Shown here: one piece after another, positions 1 through 7,378 of the stretch | How positions within the stretch are numbered: the first letter of the stretch is position 1 | How the letters are laid out: each line of letters begins with the position of its first letter | Source: Competibacteraceae bacterium UBA2792 | GTDB lineage: Bacteria; Pseudomonadota; Gammaproteobacteria; Competibacterales; Competibacteraceae | Length of the DNA stretch: 13,332 nt | Assembly (NCBI GenBank): GCA_002352125.1 | Contig: DEHU01000235.1 | Coordinates: 10,122-23,453 of the forward strand | Direction: 5' to 3' | Made by a program: the position numbers and the translations under genes | Notes under the pieces: model-generated | What the model was told of the DNA's origin: nothing | The model's input: only the letters and a program-made list of their open reading frames with translations | Databases searched by the model: none

Positions 1-646
1 GACCACTCGTTACTATACCCCCGTTGATACTTTGCTCATCAACCTGGACCAAGCCGTTCGCACCCTGTTTGGCCGGCCAGCGACGACGGGACGCTCTCGA
101 CCGACCACCGAAGACGTGGCGGAAAGCGAACTGCAACCCGCCGAACAACTGTTGGCGGCCCGGCTGATGCGAGTCAACCATACCGGCGAGGTGTGCGCCC
201 AAGCGCTTTATCAAGGTCAGTCCCTGACCGCGAAGCTGGATTCGGTGCGAGATCGCATGGAGCAGGCCGCAGAGGAGGAAAACGACCACTTGGCTTGGTG
301 CGAAGCGCGGATCAAAGAGTTGAACAGTCATCCTAGCGTGCTAAATCCGCTGTTTTACGCTGGCGCTTTCGCCATCGGCGCGCTGGCCGGCAAAGTTGGC
401 GACCGCTGGAGTTTGGGATTCGTCGCCGAGACCGAACATCAAGTCGTCCGGCATCTAGATTCGCACCTGGAGCGGTTACCGGCCCACGATCTGCCGAGCC
501 GGGCGATTCTGCAACAAATGAAAGAGGACGAGGCGCGACACGCCACCAATGCGCTGATCGCCGGTGGCGCGCGGTTGCCTCTGCCGGTCCGCCTGCTGAT
601 GAAAGGGATGTCGAAAATAATGACCAGGACTACGTATTGGGTTTGA
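1..646 (+). CDS. coq7: Coq7-type 3-demethoxyubiquinol hydroxylase (5' end at window edge)
   Basis: Di-iron monooxygenase that hydroxylates the benzoquinol ring late in ubiquinone synthesis, at the inner membrane. All the expected metal-ligand motifs are present in order: GEVCAQALY near the N-terminus, EEENDHLAW, then [11 protein letters not shown], and finally [10 protein letters not shown]. Two such Glu/ExxH pairs build the diiron four-helix bundle, and hydrophobic stretches such as [13 protein letters not shown] fit membrane association. The first in-frame start codon inside the window is a TTG at 32, but the frame is open to base 2 and reads [17 protein letters not shown], which matches the usual Coq7 N-terminus. 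The preceding codon would end in the G at base 1, so the true start is probably an ATG two bases outside the window, giving about 215 residues. It is convergent with speD. The identity is secure; only the exact start lies outside. Confidence 0.96.
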   Translation, partial: TTRYYTPVDTLLINLDQAVRTLFGRPATTGRSRPTTEDVAESELQPAEQLLAARLMRVNHTGEVCAQALYQGQSLTAKLDSVRDRMEQAAEEENDHLAWCEARIKELNSHPSVLNPLFYAGAFAIGALAGKVGDRWSLGFVAETEHQVVRHLDSHLERLPAHDLPSRAILQQMKEDEARHATNALIAGGARLPLPVRLLMKGMSKIMTRTTYWV

Positions 647-673
647 CCGGCGAGATTTTTCTCTCCGGTCAAA
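642..673. terminator. Hairpin between convergent coq7 and speD
   Basis: TTTGACCGG (642-650) pairs perfectly with CCGGTCAAA (665-673). Inside this stem, after a one-base mismatch, GAGA (652-655) pairs with TCTC (660-663) around a TTTT loop. The coq7 stop codon TGA (644-646) lies within the left arm. The position between two converging genes fits a two-way terminator, but neither strand has a U-run right after the stem, so it may instead protect mRNA 3' ends. Confidence 0.5.
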
Positions 674-705
674 TAGGGTTAGGCGAAAACGGCGGATCGG
701 GATGG

Positions 706-1524
706 CTAAATCCGCAACCGTTTGTGCAAGTTCTCGCCGTAAAAAATCTCCGCCATTTCCCGCCGCATCCGCCGTTCGATTTCCGATTGCTCACGCGGCG
801 GCACGTCCTGTTTGTCCACGCTAAACAAGTAGTTGTTTAGATCGAAGTCCTTCAGGAGCATCTTGGTATGAAAGATGTGTTCCTGATAAACGTTGACGTC
901 GATCATCTGATATCGCTCGCGGGTGTCCTTGGAGAGATAGTTTTGGATCGAGTTGATCTGGTGGTCGATGAAATGCTTCTTGCCAGCCACGTCTCGGGTG
1001 AAGCCACGCACCCGATAATCGATGACGACGATGTCGGATTCGAAACTGTGAATCAAATAATTCAGTGCCTTGAGCGGAGAAATGCGGCCGCAGGTCGAAA
1101 CGTCGATATCGGCTCGAAACGTGCTGATACCGTTGTCGGGATGGCTTTCCGGATACGTGTGTACCGTGATGTGGCTTTTATCCAAGTGGCAGACCACTGC
1201 ATCCGGTAACGGCCCCGGCGATTCCGCGTTGGAAATTCCGTCGGATGCGACCGGCTCCTCGGAAATTAACATGGTGACGCTGGCGCCCTTGGGATCGTAG
1301 TCTTGGCGGGCGACGTTCAGGATGTTGGCGCCGATAATTTTGGAGACGTTGCCAAGGATCTGGGTGAGCCGCTCGGCGTTGTATGCCTCGTCGATATACG
1401 CGATGTAGCGTTCCTGCTGCTCGGGGGTCGAAGCGTAGCAGATATCGTAAATATTGAAGCTTAGCGTTTTCGTCAGATTGTTGAACCCTTGCAAGCGCAA
1501 TCTGGGCATCGGCTTAGGAGTCAT
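706..1524 (-). CDS. speD: S-adenosylmethionine decarboxylase proenzyme, E. coli (class 1A) type
   Basis: Makes decarboxylated AdoMet, the aminopropyl donor for spermidine synthesis, in the cytoplasm. The protein is 272 residues, close to the roughly 264 of E. coli SpeD, and opens with the family signature [20 protein letters not shown]. The self-cleavage site is [14 protein letters not shown]: Lys116-Ser117 is the expected scissile bond and Ser117 would become the pyruvoyl cofactor. The catalytic cysteine is in [10 protein letters not shown] (Cys145). The frame is open upstream to 1641, but I chose ATG 1524 because a perfect AGGAGG (1532-1537) sits 7 nt before it and homology begins just after it. 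No spermidine synthase gene (speE) lies beside it in the window. It is the last gene of the leftward block and probably also has its own promoter. Confidence 0.97.
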   Translation of the reverse strand: MTPKPMPRLRLQGFNNLTKTLSFNIYDICYASTPEQQERYIAYIDEAYNAERLTQILGNVSKIIGANILNVARQDYDPKGASVTMLISEEPVASDGISNAESPGPLPDAVVCHLDKSHITVHTYPESHPDNGISTFRADIDVSTCGRISPLKALNYLIHSFESDIVVIDYRVRGFTRDVAGKKHFIDHQINSIQNYLSKDTRERYQMIDVNVYQEHIFHTKMLLKDFDLNNYLFSVDKQDVPPREQSEIERRMRREMAEIFYGENLHKRLRI

Positions 1525-1607
1525 CACACATCCTCCTCGCAGGCGAAAACAGCCAACTCGCCGGCTCGCGTGCCGGCGCCCTATTCGAAAAGCGCGCGAG
1601 TATAGCA
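1525..1607 (-). promoter_or_regulatory. speD promoter, leader hairpin and strong RBS
   Basis: Read leftward, TGCTATACT (1607-1599) is an extended -10 (TGn plus TATACT, 5 of 6 to consensus); I see no good -35 at 16-18 nt. Transcription would start near 1592. The leader contains a 7-bp GC hairpin, CGCCGGC (1559-1565) with GCCGGCG (1572-1578) around a 6-nt loop, followed by a T-rich TGTTTT. It ends with AGGAGG at 1532-1537. The promoter and the regulatory role of the hairpin are inferred; the RBS is clear. Confidence 0.45.
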
Positions 1608-1647
1608 GGATCGAGTGACAACACCAGGAACCTGCGGCCAAACCCGT

Positions 1648-2064
1648 TCAGGCTTCGCGAATCTCGAAGGTGTGGGTGATTCGGGCGGTTTTACCGAGCA
1701 TGATCGAAGCCGAACAATATTTCTCGGCCGATAGCTCGATGGCCCGCTCGACGTGTTTGGGGCTCAGATCCTTGCCAGTCAAGATGAAATGTACGCGGAT
1801 ATCGGTAAACACCTTGGGGTCGCTGTCCGCACGTTCGGCTTCGAGTTGCAGCTCGCAGCCGCGCAAATCTTGCCGGGCCTTGCGCAGAATATGGACCACG
1901 TCGACGGCGGTGCAACCACCCATACCCATCAGCAACATTTCCATCGGCCGCGGGCCAAGATTGTGGCCACCCAGCTCCGGCGGACCGTCCAGCACTAAAG
2001 CATGACCACTGGGGGATTGGGCGACGTAGGTCATGTCTTCCAACCAGGTGATACGGGCTTTCAT
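1648..2064 (-). CDS. OsmC/Ohr family protein, YhfA-like
   Basis: A 138-residue OsmC-superfamily protein that resembles E. coli YhfA along its full length, including the opening KARITWLEDMTYVA, the RPMEMLLMGMGGCTAVDVV segment, and ELSAEKYCSASIML. The two family cysteines are Cys51 (GGCTAVD) and Cys117 (EKYCSAS). In OsmC and Ohr enzymes this pair reduces organic hydroperoxides, but the YhfA branch has no firmly known substrate, so peroxidase activity is only an inference. ATG 2064 starts exactly where the YhfA alignment begins; the ribosome site is weak (GAGAG about 13 nt upstream). It follows the SEC-C gene by 48 nt and precedes speD by 123 nt, so it probably shares the upstream transcript. 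Confidence 0.9.
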   Translation of the reverse strand: MKARITWLEDMTYVAQSPSGHALVLDGPPELGGHNLGPRPMEMLLMGMGGCTAVDVVHILRKARQDLRGCELQLEAERADSDPKVFTDIRVHFILTGKDLSPKHVERAIELSAEKYCSASIMLGKTARITHTFEIREA

Positions 2065-2112
2065 ATCGTAATGTTCTCTCGGTTCTGTTGATGCCTTAAA
2101 AAATTCGATGCC

Positions 2113-2499
2113 TCAAACGCCATCCAGATAAAACCACTGCTCCCCCTCCCGCACGAACCGGCTGGTTTCGTGGAGCCGGTGCGCCTTGCCACCAATCTTA
2201 TAGCGTGCCACGAACTCAACCACGCCTTGCGTATCGTCGGAGCCACCGGCCTCCGTCCGCACGACCTTCAAACCCAGCCATTTGATGGCGCTCGAATCGT
2301 CCAGTTCGAGCGCTTCGGGTCGCGTGGATGCGTGCCAGGTGCGCAACAGATAGTCTTTCCGAGCGAGGACGTAGCCCGAATAACGGGAGCGCATCAACGC
2401 CTCGGCCGTGATCGGTCGCCGTTCGCCATCCAGATACGGCTTGCAACAAGCAGCGTAAGCTTTGCCCGAACCGCAGAAGCAGGCGTTATCGCCATTCAT
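2113..2499 (-). CDS. YchJ-like (UPF0225) SEC-C motif protein, short form
   Basis: A small 128-residue cytoplasmic protein. It opens with a SEC-C zinc-binding motif, CxC-x8-CC (Cys7, Cys9, Cys18, Cys19, with the typical CGSGKAY between), followed by the YchJ-like NTF2-fold domain: LMRSRYSGYVLARKDYLLRTW, a central WLGLKVV, a VEFVARYK strand, and ETSRFVREGEQWFYLDG at the end. E. coli YchJ is about 152 residues and has a second SEC-C motif at its C-terminus, which is absent here because translation stops right after YLDGV. The start is fixed by ATG 2499, which overlaps the upstream cyclase stop as ATGA and has GAGGAAG upstream. The frame is open further upstream, but that part lies inside the cyclase gene. 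The molecular function of the family is unknown to me; zinc binding is likely. Confidence 0.9.
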   Translation of the reverse strand: MNGDNACFCGSGKAYAACCKPYLDGERRPITAEALMRSRYSGYVLARKDYLLRTWHASTRPEALELDDSSAIKWLGLKVVRTEAGGSDDTQGVVEFVARYKIGGKAHRLHETSRFVREGEQWFYLDGV

Positions 2500-3137
2500 C
2501 CCGATAACTTCCTCAGTACCGCCCGCGCCGGAGCACCTTCGGCTCCGGCCAGTTTGAGCGGCAGACAAATCAGCTCGTAGCTCCCCGGCGCGACCCCGGC
2601 CAGATTCAAACCTTCCACGATCACGACACCGGCTTGCAGCAAGGCGATATGGGTTTGCGGATCGCCCCGGAAAATCTGCACCGACAGGTAATCGACGCCG
2701 ATCAACCGGATGCCTCGCGCCACGACCCAACGGGCGGCGGCAGCGGTCAAAGCCACGAAATCGGCTCGAAACTCGCGGTCTCCGCGCTGCCAGCCCTCGG
2801 AGTTGCGGGTGCGCAGCAACAGACGTTGCATGTCATTCGGCAGGTTCAAGGCATCCAAATCTTCGGCGGTGACGACGTCCACATCGGGCAGCGCGGCCAC
2901 GACCGCCGGACCGATCAGCGCGTCCAATGCAAGCTGGGTGACATCCGCGCCATCGGCCAGAAAATGCAGGGGCGCATCGACATGCGTGCCGGTATGGACG
3001 CCGCAGAGCAAGACGCTATCGTTGACGGCATCACCCTGCCCCATATCGCGACGGCGGCTGAGTTCAACGCGTGGACTGCCGGGCCAGTGCGGCAGGTCCG
3101 GCGAGATCGCCAGCGAGATATCCAGATAATCAGTCAC
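2496..3137 (-). CDS. Cyclase-family metal-dependent hydrolase (KynB-like)
   Basis: A 213-residue member of the cyclase family that includes bacterial kynurenine formamidase (KynB). The metal-binding signature HTGTHVDAPLHF is intact at residues 48-59, with His48, His52 and Asp54 as expected ligands and His58 nearby. Later conserved elements are GVDYLSV, His163 in THIALL, and Glu175 in VEGLNL, then the family ending YELICLPLKLAGAEGAPARAV. Translation starts at a GTG (3137) with GGAG five nt upstream; an ATG just before it runs straight into a stop. It overlaps the SEC-C gene by four bases, which suggests coupled translation. No other tryptophan-degradation gene is nearby and several KynB-flanking residues differ, so I do not assign kynB; formamidase or another amide/lactone hydrolase are both possible. 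Confidence 0.88.
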   Translation of the reverse strand: MTDYLDISLAISPDLPHWPGSPRVELSRRRDMGQGDAVNDSVLLCGVHTGTHVDAPLHFLADGADVTQLALDALIGPAVVAALPDVDVVTAEDLDALNLPNDMQRLLLRTRNSEGWQRGDREFRADFVALTAAAARWVVARGIRLIGVDYLSVQIFRGDPQTHIALLQAGVVIVEGLNLAGVAPGSYELICLPLKLAGAEGAPARAVLRKLSG

Positions 3138-3149
3138 GGCTACTCCATT

Positions 3150-3181
3150 AAAGCTCTCTTCGTCCTCTGGAAGAGAGCTTT
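3150..3181. terminator. Intergenic hairpin between arfB and the cyclase gene
   Basis: AAAGCTCTCTT (3150-3160) and AAGAGAGCTTT (3171-3181) form a perfect 11-bp stem with a 10-nt loop. It lies 13 nt after the arfB stop and just before the GTG of the cyclase. On the leftward strand the stem ends in CTTTAATGG, a poor U-tract, so it is a leaky terminator, attenuator or mRNA processing element rather than a classic terminator. It may uncouple arfB levels from the downstream genes. Confidence 0.45.
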
Positions 3182-3194
3182 GAGGCGAGGGTTT

Positions 3195-3626
3195 TTATTC
3201 GTGTTCCCGTGTTGATCCAACTGGCCGGCGGGTCTGTTTCTTATCTCCGATCCGCCGCTTCTCATCCATCCGTCGCTGCTTGGCGGCGCGCGAGGGTCTG
3301 GTCTTGAGACGCGGTTTGGGCGGTGCCGCCGCCTGGCGGATCAAGGCGATCAGCCGGTCGATGGCATCCTGCCGGTTGCGTTCCTGGCTGCGGAAGCGTC
3401 GGGCGGTGATCAACAATTCCCCGTCCTGAGTCACGCGACTGCCGGCCAACGTCAGCAACCGCGCCCGCACCGCTTCCGGCAGCGACGGCGAACCGGCGAC
3501 ATCGAAGCGCAGTTCCGCCGCCGTCGCCACCTTGTTCACGTTCTGGCCGCCGGGACCCGACGCCAGCTTGAACTGGAACCGGAGTTCTTCTTCACGGATG
3601 GCGATGCCGGGCACCACGTCGATCAT
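3195..3626 (-). CDS. arfB: Alternative ribosome-rescue factor B (peptidyl-tRNA hydrolase, YaeJ type)
   Basis: Releases stalled nascent chains from ribosomes on truncated mRNA by hydrolysing peptidyl-tRNA in the ribosomal A site. The release-factor catalytic domain carries the GGQ motif at residues 26-28 within SGPGGQNVNKVATAAELRFD. Full release factors are much longer; this 143-residue protein has only the GGQ domain plus a very basic C-terminal tail (KPRLKTRPSRAAKQRRMDEK and onward). In ArfB such a tail inserts into the empty mRNA channel. ATG 3626 matches the family start. Only 10 nt separate it from the mfd stop, and the AGGA overlapping the mfd stop lies a little far (13 nt) for a standard ribosome site. 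It is probably cotranscribed with mfd. Confidence 0.94.
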   Translation of the reverse strand: MIDVVPGIAIREEELRFQFKLASGPGGQNVNKVATAAELRFDVAGSPSLPEAVRARLLTLAGSRVTQDGELLITARRFRSQERNRQDAIDRLIALIRQAAAPPKPRLKTRPSRAAKQRRMDEKRRIGDKKQTRRPVGSTREHE

Positions 3627-3636
3627 GGGAGCAAAT

Positions 3637-6600
3637 CTATCCTGCGATCCTTTCCAGCAACCCTTCCACCTCCGCTACTCGCGTTTCGGCGTCGGGCAGC
3701 TCCTTGACGAAACGGAGCTTATCCTTGCCGTCCAGCTTGTAAACCTGGTGGTGGTGCTGGATCAGCCGCACCAGCTTGGCGGGGTCCACCTTTGGCTCCG
3801 GGCCGAACACGATCCGTCCACCCTTGGGACCGGCTTCGATTTTCTTGATGCCGACCGGCGTGGCCCGCAGCTTCAAGCCGGTCACTCGGAACAGGTTTTT
3901 CACCGGCTCCGGCAACAGGCCGAAGCGGTCGATCATCTCCACCTGCAACTCGCGCAATTCCCCGTCGTCGCGGGCGCTGGCGATGCGCTTGTACAGGATC
4001 AGCCGGCTATGCACGTCCGGTAGATAATCGTCGGGGATCAGGGCTGGACTTTGCAGGTCGATTTCGGGACCGTGATCCAGCGGCCGATCCAGTTCCGGCA
4101 CCCGCCCAGCCTTGAGCGCCTGCACCGCCCGTTCCAACAAGTCCATATATAAAGTAAAGCCGACTTCGTGAATCTGGCCGCTCTGCTCCTCGCCCAGCAG
4201 CTCGCCGGCACCGCGAATCTCCAGGTCGTGACTGGCCAGCATGAAGCCGGCACCCAAATCTTCCAGCGATTCGATGGCTTCGATGCGCTTGACCGCGTCC
4301 ACCGTCATCACCTTGCGCGGCGGCACGATCAGATAAGCGTAGGCGCGATGGTGCGAGCGCCCTACCCTGCCCCGCAACTGGTGCAACTGCGCCAACCCCA
4401 GCTTGTCGGCGCGGTTGATGATGATGGTGTTGGCGCTGGGCACATCGATGCCCGATTCGATGATGGTGGTGCAGATCAGCAGGTTGCAGCGGCGGTGATA
4501 GAAATCCAGCATCACCTGCTCCAAATCCCGCTCGCGCATCTGGCCGTGAGCGACCGCGATCCGCGCGCCCGGCACCAGTTCCGCAATCTGCGCGGCCATG
4601 CGCTGGATGGTCTCCACTTCGTTGTGCAGAAAATAAATCTGGCCACCGCGCTTCAGTTCGCGCTGGCAGGCTTCCTGAATCAACGCTTTGTTCCATTGAC
4701 CGACGAAAGTCTTGACCGCCAGCCGCCCCACCGGCGGGGTGGCAATGATCGACAGCTCGCGCAATCCAGCCATCGCCATGTTCAAGGTGCGCGGGATCGG
4801 CGTGGCGGTCAGGGTCAACACGTCCACTTCGGTACGCAAGGATTTCAGCCGCTCCTTGTGCTTGACCCCGAAGCGGTGCTCCTCGTCCACGATGGTCAAT
4901 CCCAGGCGTTTGAACTGGACGCCCTCCTGCAACAGCTTGTGGGTACCAATCAGAATGTCCACCTGACCTTCGGCCAACGCTTGCAACGTCTCGGTCTGCT
5001 GCTTGGCCGAACGGAAGCGGGACAACAATTCGATCCGCACCGGCCAATCGGCGAAGCGGTCGAGAAAGTTTTGATAGTGCTGCTGAGCCAACAGCGTGGT
5101 GGGCGTCAACACCGCCACCTGCCGGCCGTCCTGCACCGCCACGAAGGCGGCGCGCATCGCCACCTCGGTCTTGCCGAAGCCGACATCGCCACACACCACT
5201 CGATCCATCGGCTTGTCGGCGCGCATGTCGGCGATCACTGCTTCGATGGCAGCCTGCTGGTCCGGCGTCTCCTCGAACGGGAAAGCGGCGGCGAAGGCGA
5301 AGTAGTCGGCCTCGCTCAAGCCAAAGGCGTGACCGGGCCGGGCTTCGCGACGAGCGTAGATGTCCAGCAATTCCGCTGCGGCATCACTAACCTGTTCGGC
5401 GGCCTTGCGCCGGACCTTTTCCCACTGACCGCTACCCAGCTTGTGCAGCGGCGCGCTCTCCGGCGAGGCGCCGGTATAGCGGCTGAGCAGGTGCAGGGAC
5501 GCCACCGGTACGTACAAGCGATCACCACCGGCATATTCCACCACCACGAATTCGCCGTCGATGCCGGCGACTTCCAGTCGTTCCAGCCCGGCATAACGGC
5601 CGATGCCGTGCTCTTCGTGAACCACTGGGGCGCCAGGATTCAGATCGGTCAGATTGCGGATGATGGCATCGGGGTCACGGTTGGACCCACGCCGCCGAAC
5701 CTGCCGCGCCCGCTCGCCGTATAGCTGCGGTTCAGCGATGATCGCCAGCGGCGGATCGGTCAACAACAGACCTTGCTCCAGCGGCGCAACTGTCAAGGCC
5801 AGCCGCAAATCCTCCCGCACCAGAAATTCCGCCCAGCTCTCGCAGACTTGCAGCTTCAGACCATAACCGCGCAGCGTATCCAACAGCACTTCGCGACGAC
5901 CGGCCGACTCGGCGGCGAACAGCACCCGCCCCGGAAATTCCTCTAGAAAACCTTCCAGCGCGGCGGTCGGCCGCTCGGCGCGCGGTTCCAGCGGCAGGGC
6001 CGGCGGGGACGCAGTGGGGTAGTTGGTGCCGCCATCTCCCGCCTCTTGCAGCTCGACCCGCAGATAGCGCGCCAACGCCTGCTCGACCTGAGCCGCTTCG
6101 AGAAACAGCGCCGGCGGCGGCAACAGCGGCCGCTCCACGTCGTGACGGCGCTGCTCGTAGCGATCCACGAGTTGGTTCTGAAACTCCGCTATCGTTGCAT
6201 CGACGCCCTCCAGCCGGATCACCAATGTCGCTTCCGGCAGATAATCGAACAAAGTCGCGGTCTGCTCGAAAAAGAGTGGCAAGTAGTACTCGATGCCGCC
6301 GGGCGCGTTGCCAGCGCTCACGTCGCGATAAATCGCGCTACGCTGCGGATCGCCCTCAAACTGGCGGCGGTAGGCTTGGCGAAATCGGGAAATGGTTTCC
6401 CTGTCCAGCGGAAATTCCCGCGCCGGCAACAGCTCGATTTGTTTGACCTTCGCCACGGACAATTGGGTATCTGGATCGAAGTCGCGGATGCTCTCGACCT
6501 CGTCGTCGAACAGCTCGATTCGGTATGGCCGTTCGGCGCCCATCGGAAACAGGTCGATGATCGAACCGCGCACCGCGAATTCGCCGTGCTCGACCACTTG

Positions 6601-7092
6601 CGACACGCAAACGTAACCGGCCGCCTCCAGGCGTCGGCGAAAATCCTCGGAATCCAGTCGCTCGCCGACTTTTAGCAACAGCGCGTAACGATCCAGATAA
6701 TCGCGCGGCGCCAGCCGTTGCATCAGGGTCGCAACCGGAACCACCAACACCCCACGCCGCCGCTGCGGTAATTGGTACAGCGTCACCAACCGCTGCGACA
6801 CGATGTCCTGATGCGGCGAAAATATGTCGTAAGGCAACGTCTCCCAATCCGGAAACGCCAAAATTTCAAGGTCTTCGCCACCGAAGACTCGCAGTTCCGT
6901 CTCTAGTCGCAACGCTCTCTGGCTATCGGGCGCCACCGCCAGCACCAAGCCGCGGTAGCGGGTGGCGGCGGAGATCAGTAGGGCAGGACTGGCGCCGTGC
7001 AACTGGCCCCAACGTAGCGTTCGGCGGCTGTCAGGCGGCAGGATGGGTTGCAATGGGCTCAACAAAGCAAACCGTTCGACATGCGTAGACAT
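3637..7092 (-). CDS. mfd: Transcription-repair coupling factor
   Basis: DNA translocase that removes RNA polymerase stalled at lesions and recruits UvrA. With the ATG at 7092 it is 1151 residues, against 1148 in E. coli, and aligns with it throughout. The N-terminal UvrB-like module has WETLPYDIFSPHQDI and GSIIDLFPMG; the RNA-polymerase-interacting domain begins near residue 490 (VVHEEHGIGRYAG, then RLYVPVASLHLLSRY). The helicase motifs are Walker A GDVGFGKT at 635-642, DEEH at 736-739, TATPIPRTLNMAM, and RGRVGRSHH from 907 in the translocation (TRG) region. The C-terminal TRCF domain follows (IPDDYLPDVHSRL, IDRFGLLPEP). The frame is open to a GTG at 7140, which would add 16 residues (MWDNVWRYRHHGLSLS); neither start has a good ribosome site, and I prefer ATG 7092 by length. 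No frameshift is seen. Confidence 0.97.
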   Translation of the reverse strand: MSTHVERFALLSPLQPILPPDSRRTLRWGQLHGASPALLISAATRYRGLVLAVAPDSQRALRLETELRVFGGEDLEILAFPDWETLPYDIFSPHQDIVSQRLVTLYQLPQRRRGVLVVPVATLMQRLAPRDYLDRYALLLKVGERLDSEDFRRRLEAAGYVCVSQVVEHGEFAVRGSIIDLFPMGAERPYRIELFDDEVESIRDFDPDTQLSVAKVKQIELLPAREFPLDRETISRFRQAYRRQFEGDPQRSAIYRDVSAGNAPGGIEYYLPLFFEQTATLFDYLPEATLVIRLEGVDATIAEFQNQLVDRYEQRRHDVERPLLPPPALFLEAAQVEQALARYLRVELQEAGDGGTNYPTASPPALPLEPRAERPTAALEGFLEEFPGRVLFAAESAGRREVLLDTLRGYGLKLQVCESWAEFLVREDLRLALTVAPLEQGLLLTDPPLAIIAEPQLYGERARQVRRRGSNRDPDAIIRNLTDLNPGAPVVHEEHGIGRYAGLERLEVAGIDGEFVVVEYAGGDRLYVPVASLHLLSRYTGASPESAPLHKLGSGQWEKVRRKAAEQVSDAAAELLDIYARREARPGHAFGLSEADYFAFAAAFPFEETPDQQAAIEAVIADMRADKPMDRVVCGDVGFGKTEVAMRAAFVAVQDGRQVAVLTPTTLLAQQHYQNFLDRFADWPVRIELLSRFRSAKQQTETLQALAEGQVDILIGTHKLLQEGVQFKRLGLTIVDEEHRFGVKHKERLKSLRTEVDVLTLTATPIPRTLNMAMAGLRELSIIATPPVGRLAVKTFVGQWNKALIQEACQRELKRGGQIYFLHNEVETIQRMAAQIAELVPGARIAVAHGQMRERDLEQVMLDFYHRRCNLLICTTIIESGIDVPSANTIIINRADKLGLAQLHQLRGRVGRSHHRAYAYLIVPPRKVMTVDAVKRIEAIESLEDLGAGFMLASHDLEIRGAGELLGEEQSGQIHEVGFTLYMDLLERAVQALKAGRVPELDRPLDHGPEIDLQSPALIPDDYLPDVHSRLILYKRIASARDDGELRELQVEMIDRFGLLPEPVKNLFRVTGLKLRATPVGIKKIEAGPKGGRIVFGPEPKVDPAKLVRLIQHHHQVYKLDGKDKLRFVKELPDAETRVAEVEGLLERIAG

Positions 7093-7174
7093 AGATAGCG
7101 ATAAACCGTGGTGACGATAGCGCCAAACATTGTCCCACACCTAACCGCGAAGCGGGCATAACCTTGAACTGATC

Positions 7175-7226
7175 GCATCAAAATGATGCTTTTGACTCAA
7201 AATAAATTCATTTTCGACATGAAAAT
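7175..7226. repeat. Three consecutive short inverted repeats in the mfd / carbonic anhydrase intergenic region
   Basis: GCATCA-AAA-TGATGC (7175-7189), TTTTGA-C-TCAAAA (7190-7202) and ATTTTC-GACAT-GAAAAT (7210-7226) are three perfect 6-bp inverted repeats placed almost end to end. They lie in an AT-rich stretch (7141-7378) between divergent genes, in otherwise GC-rich DNA. This is where operators would be expected. Apart from these, the repeat-free remainder of the region shows only the weak promoter listed separately. Confidence 0.4.
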
Positions 7227-7297
7227 ACAAAAATATGATGATAGAATAATCGATATCTGTAATTGGCTGTTCCGGCAAACATGCGCTTTCCTACAGT

Positions 7298-7326
7298 TTG
7301 GACTAAATAAATACTGAGGTGATATT
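7298..7326 (+). promoter_or_regulatory. Possible weak promoter for the carbonic-anhydrase-like gene
   Basis: TTGGAC (7298-7303) and GATATT (7321-7326) are separated by 17 nt and precede the start codon by 52 nt. The match to sigma-70 is partial (3 of 6 and 4 of 6), so this is a candidate only. The ribosome site AAGAGG (7367-7372), six nt before ATG 7379, is good. Confidence 0.25.
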
Positions 7327-7378
7327 CGCCAGCGGTCGACTTTTTGTTAATAACTAACCAAAGAGCAAGAGGTTTTCG

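Noticed and set aside
32..34. TTG at 32 as the start of coq7.
   Set aside because: The frame is open upstream and encodes the conserved Coq7 N-terminus; the likely ATG ends at base 1.
868..1209. 113-codon rightward open frame opposite speD.
   Set aside because: Antisense shadow; the speD frame contains the catalytic Ser and Cys motifs over this segment.
1525..1641. Extension of speD to a 311-residue protein starting at 1641.
   Set aside because: The extra 39 residues have no homology, and a perfect AGGAGG lies before the ATG at 1524.
2500..2730. Extension of the SEC-C protein to 205 residues.
   Set aside because: The extension overlaps the conserved C-terminus of the cyclase gene in another frame; the SEC-C motif begins just after ATG 2499.
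4007..5194. 395-codon leftward open frame in a shifted frame of mfd, as if mfd were frameshifted.
   Set aside because: The mfd frame itself is continuous and matches E. coli Mfd over the same stretch.
4168..5724. 518-codon rightward open frame opposite mfd.
   Set aside because: Antisense shadow of a high-GC gene; its composition is His/Gln/Arg-rich and it has no motif, while the mfd frame is conserved throughout.
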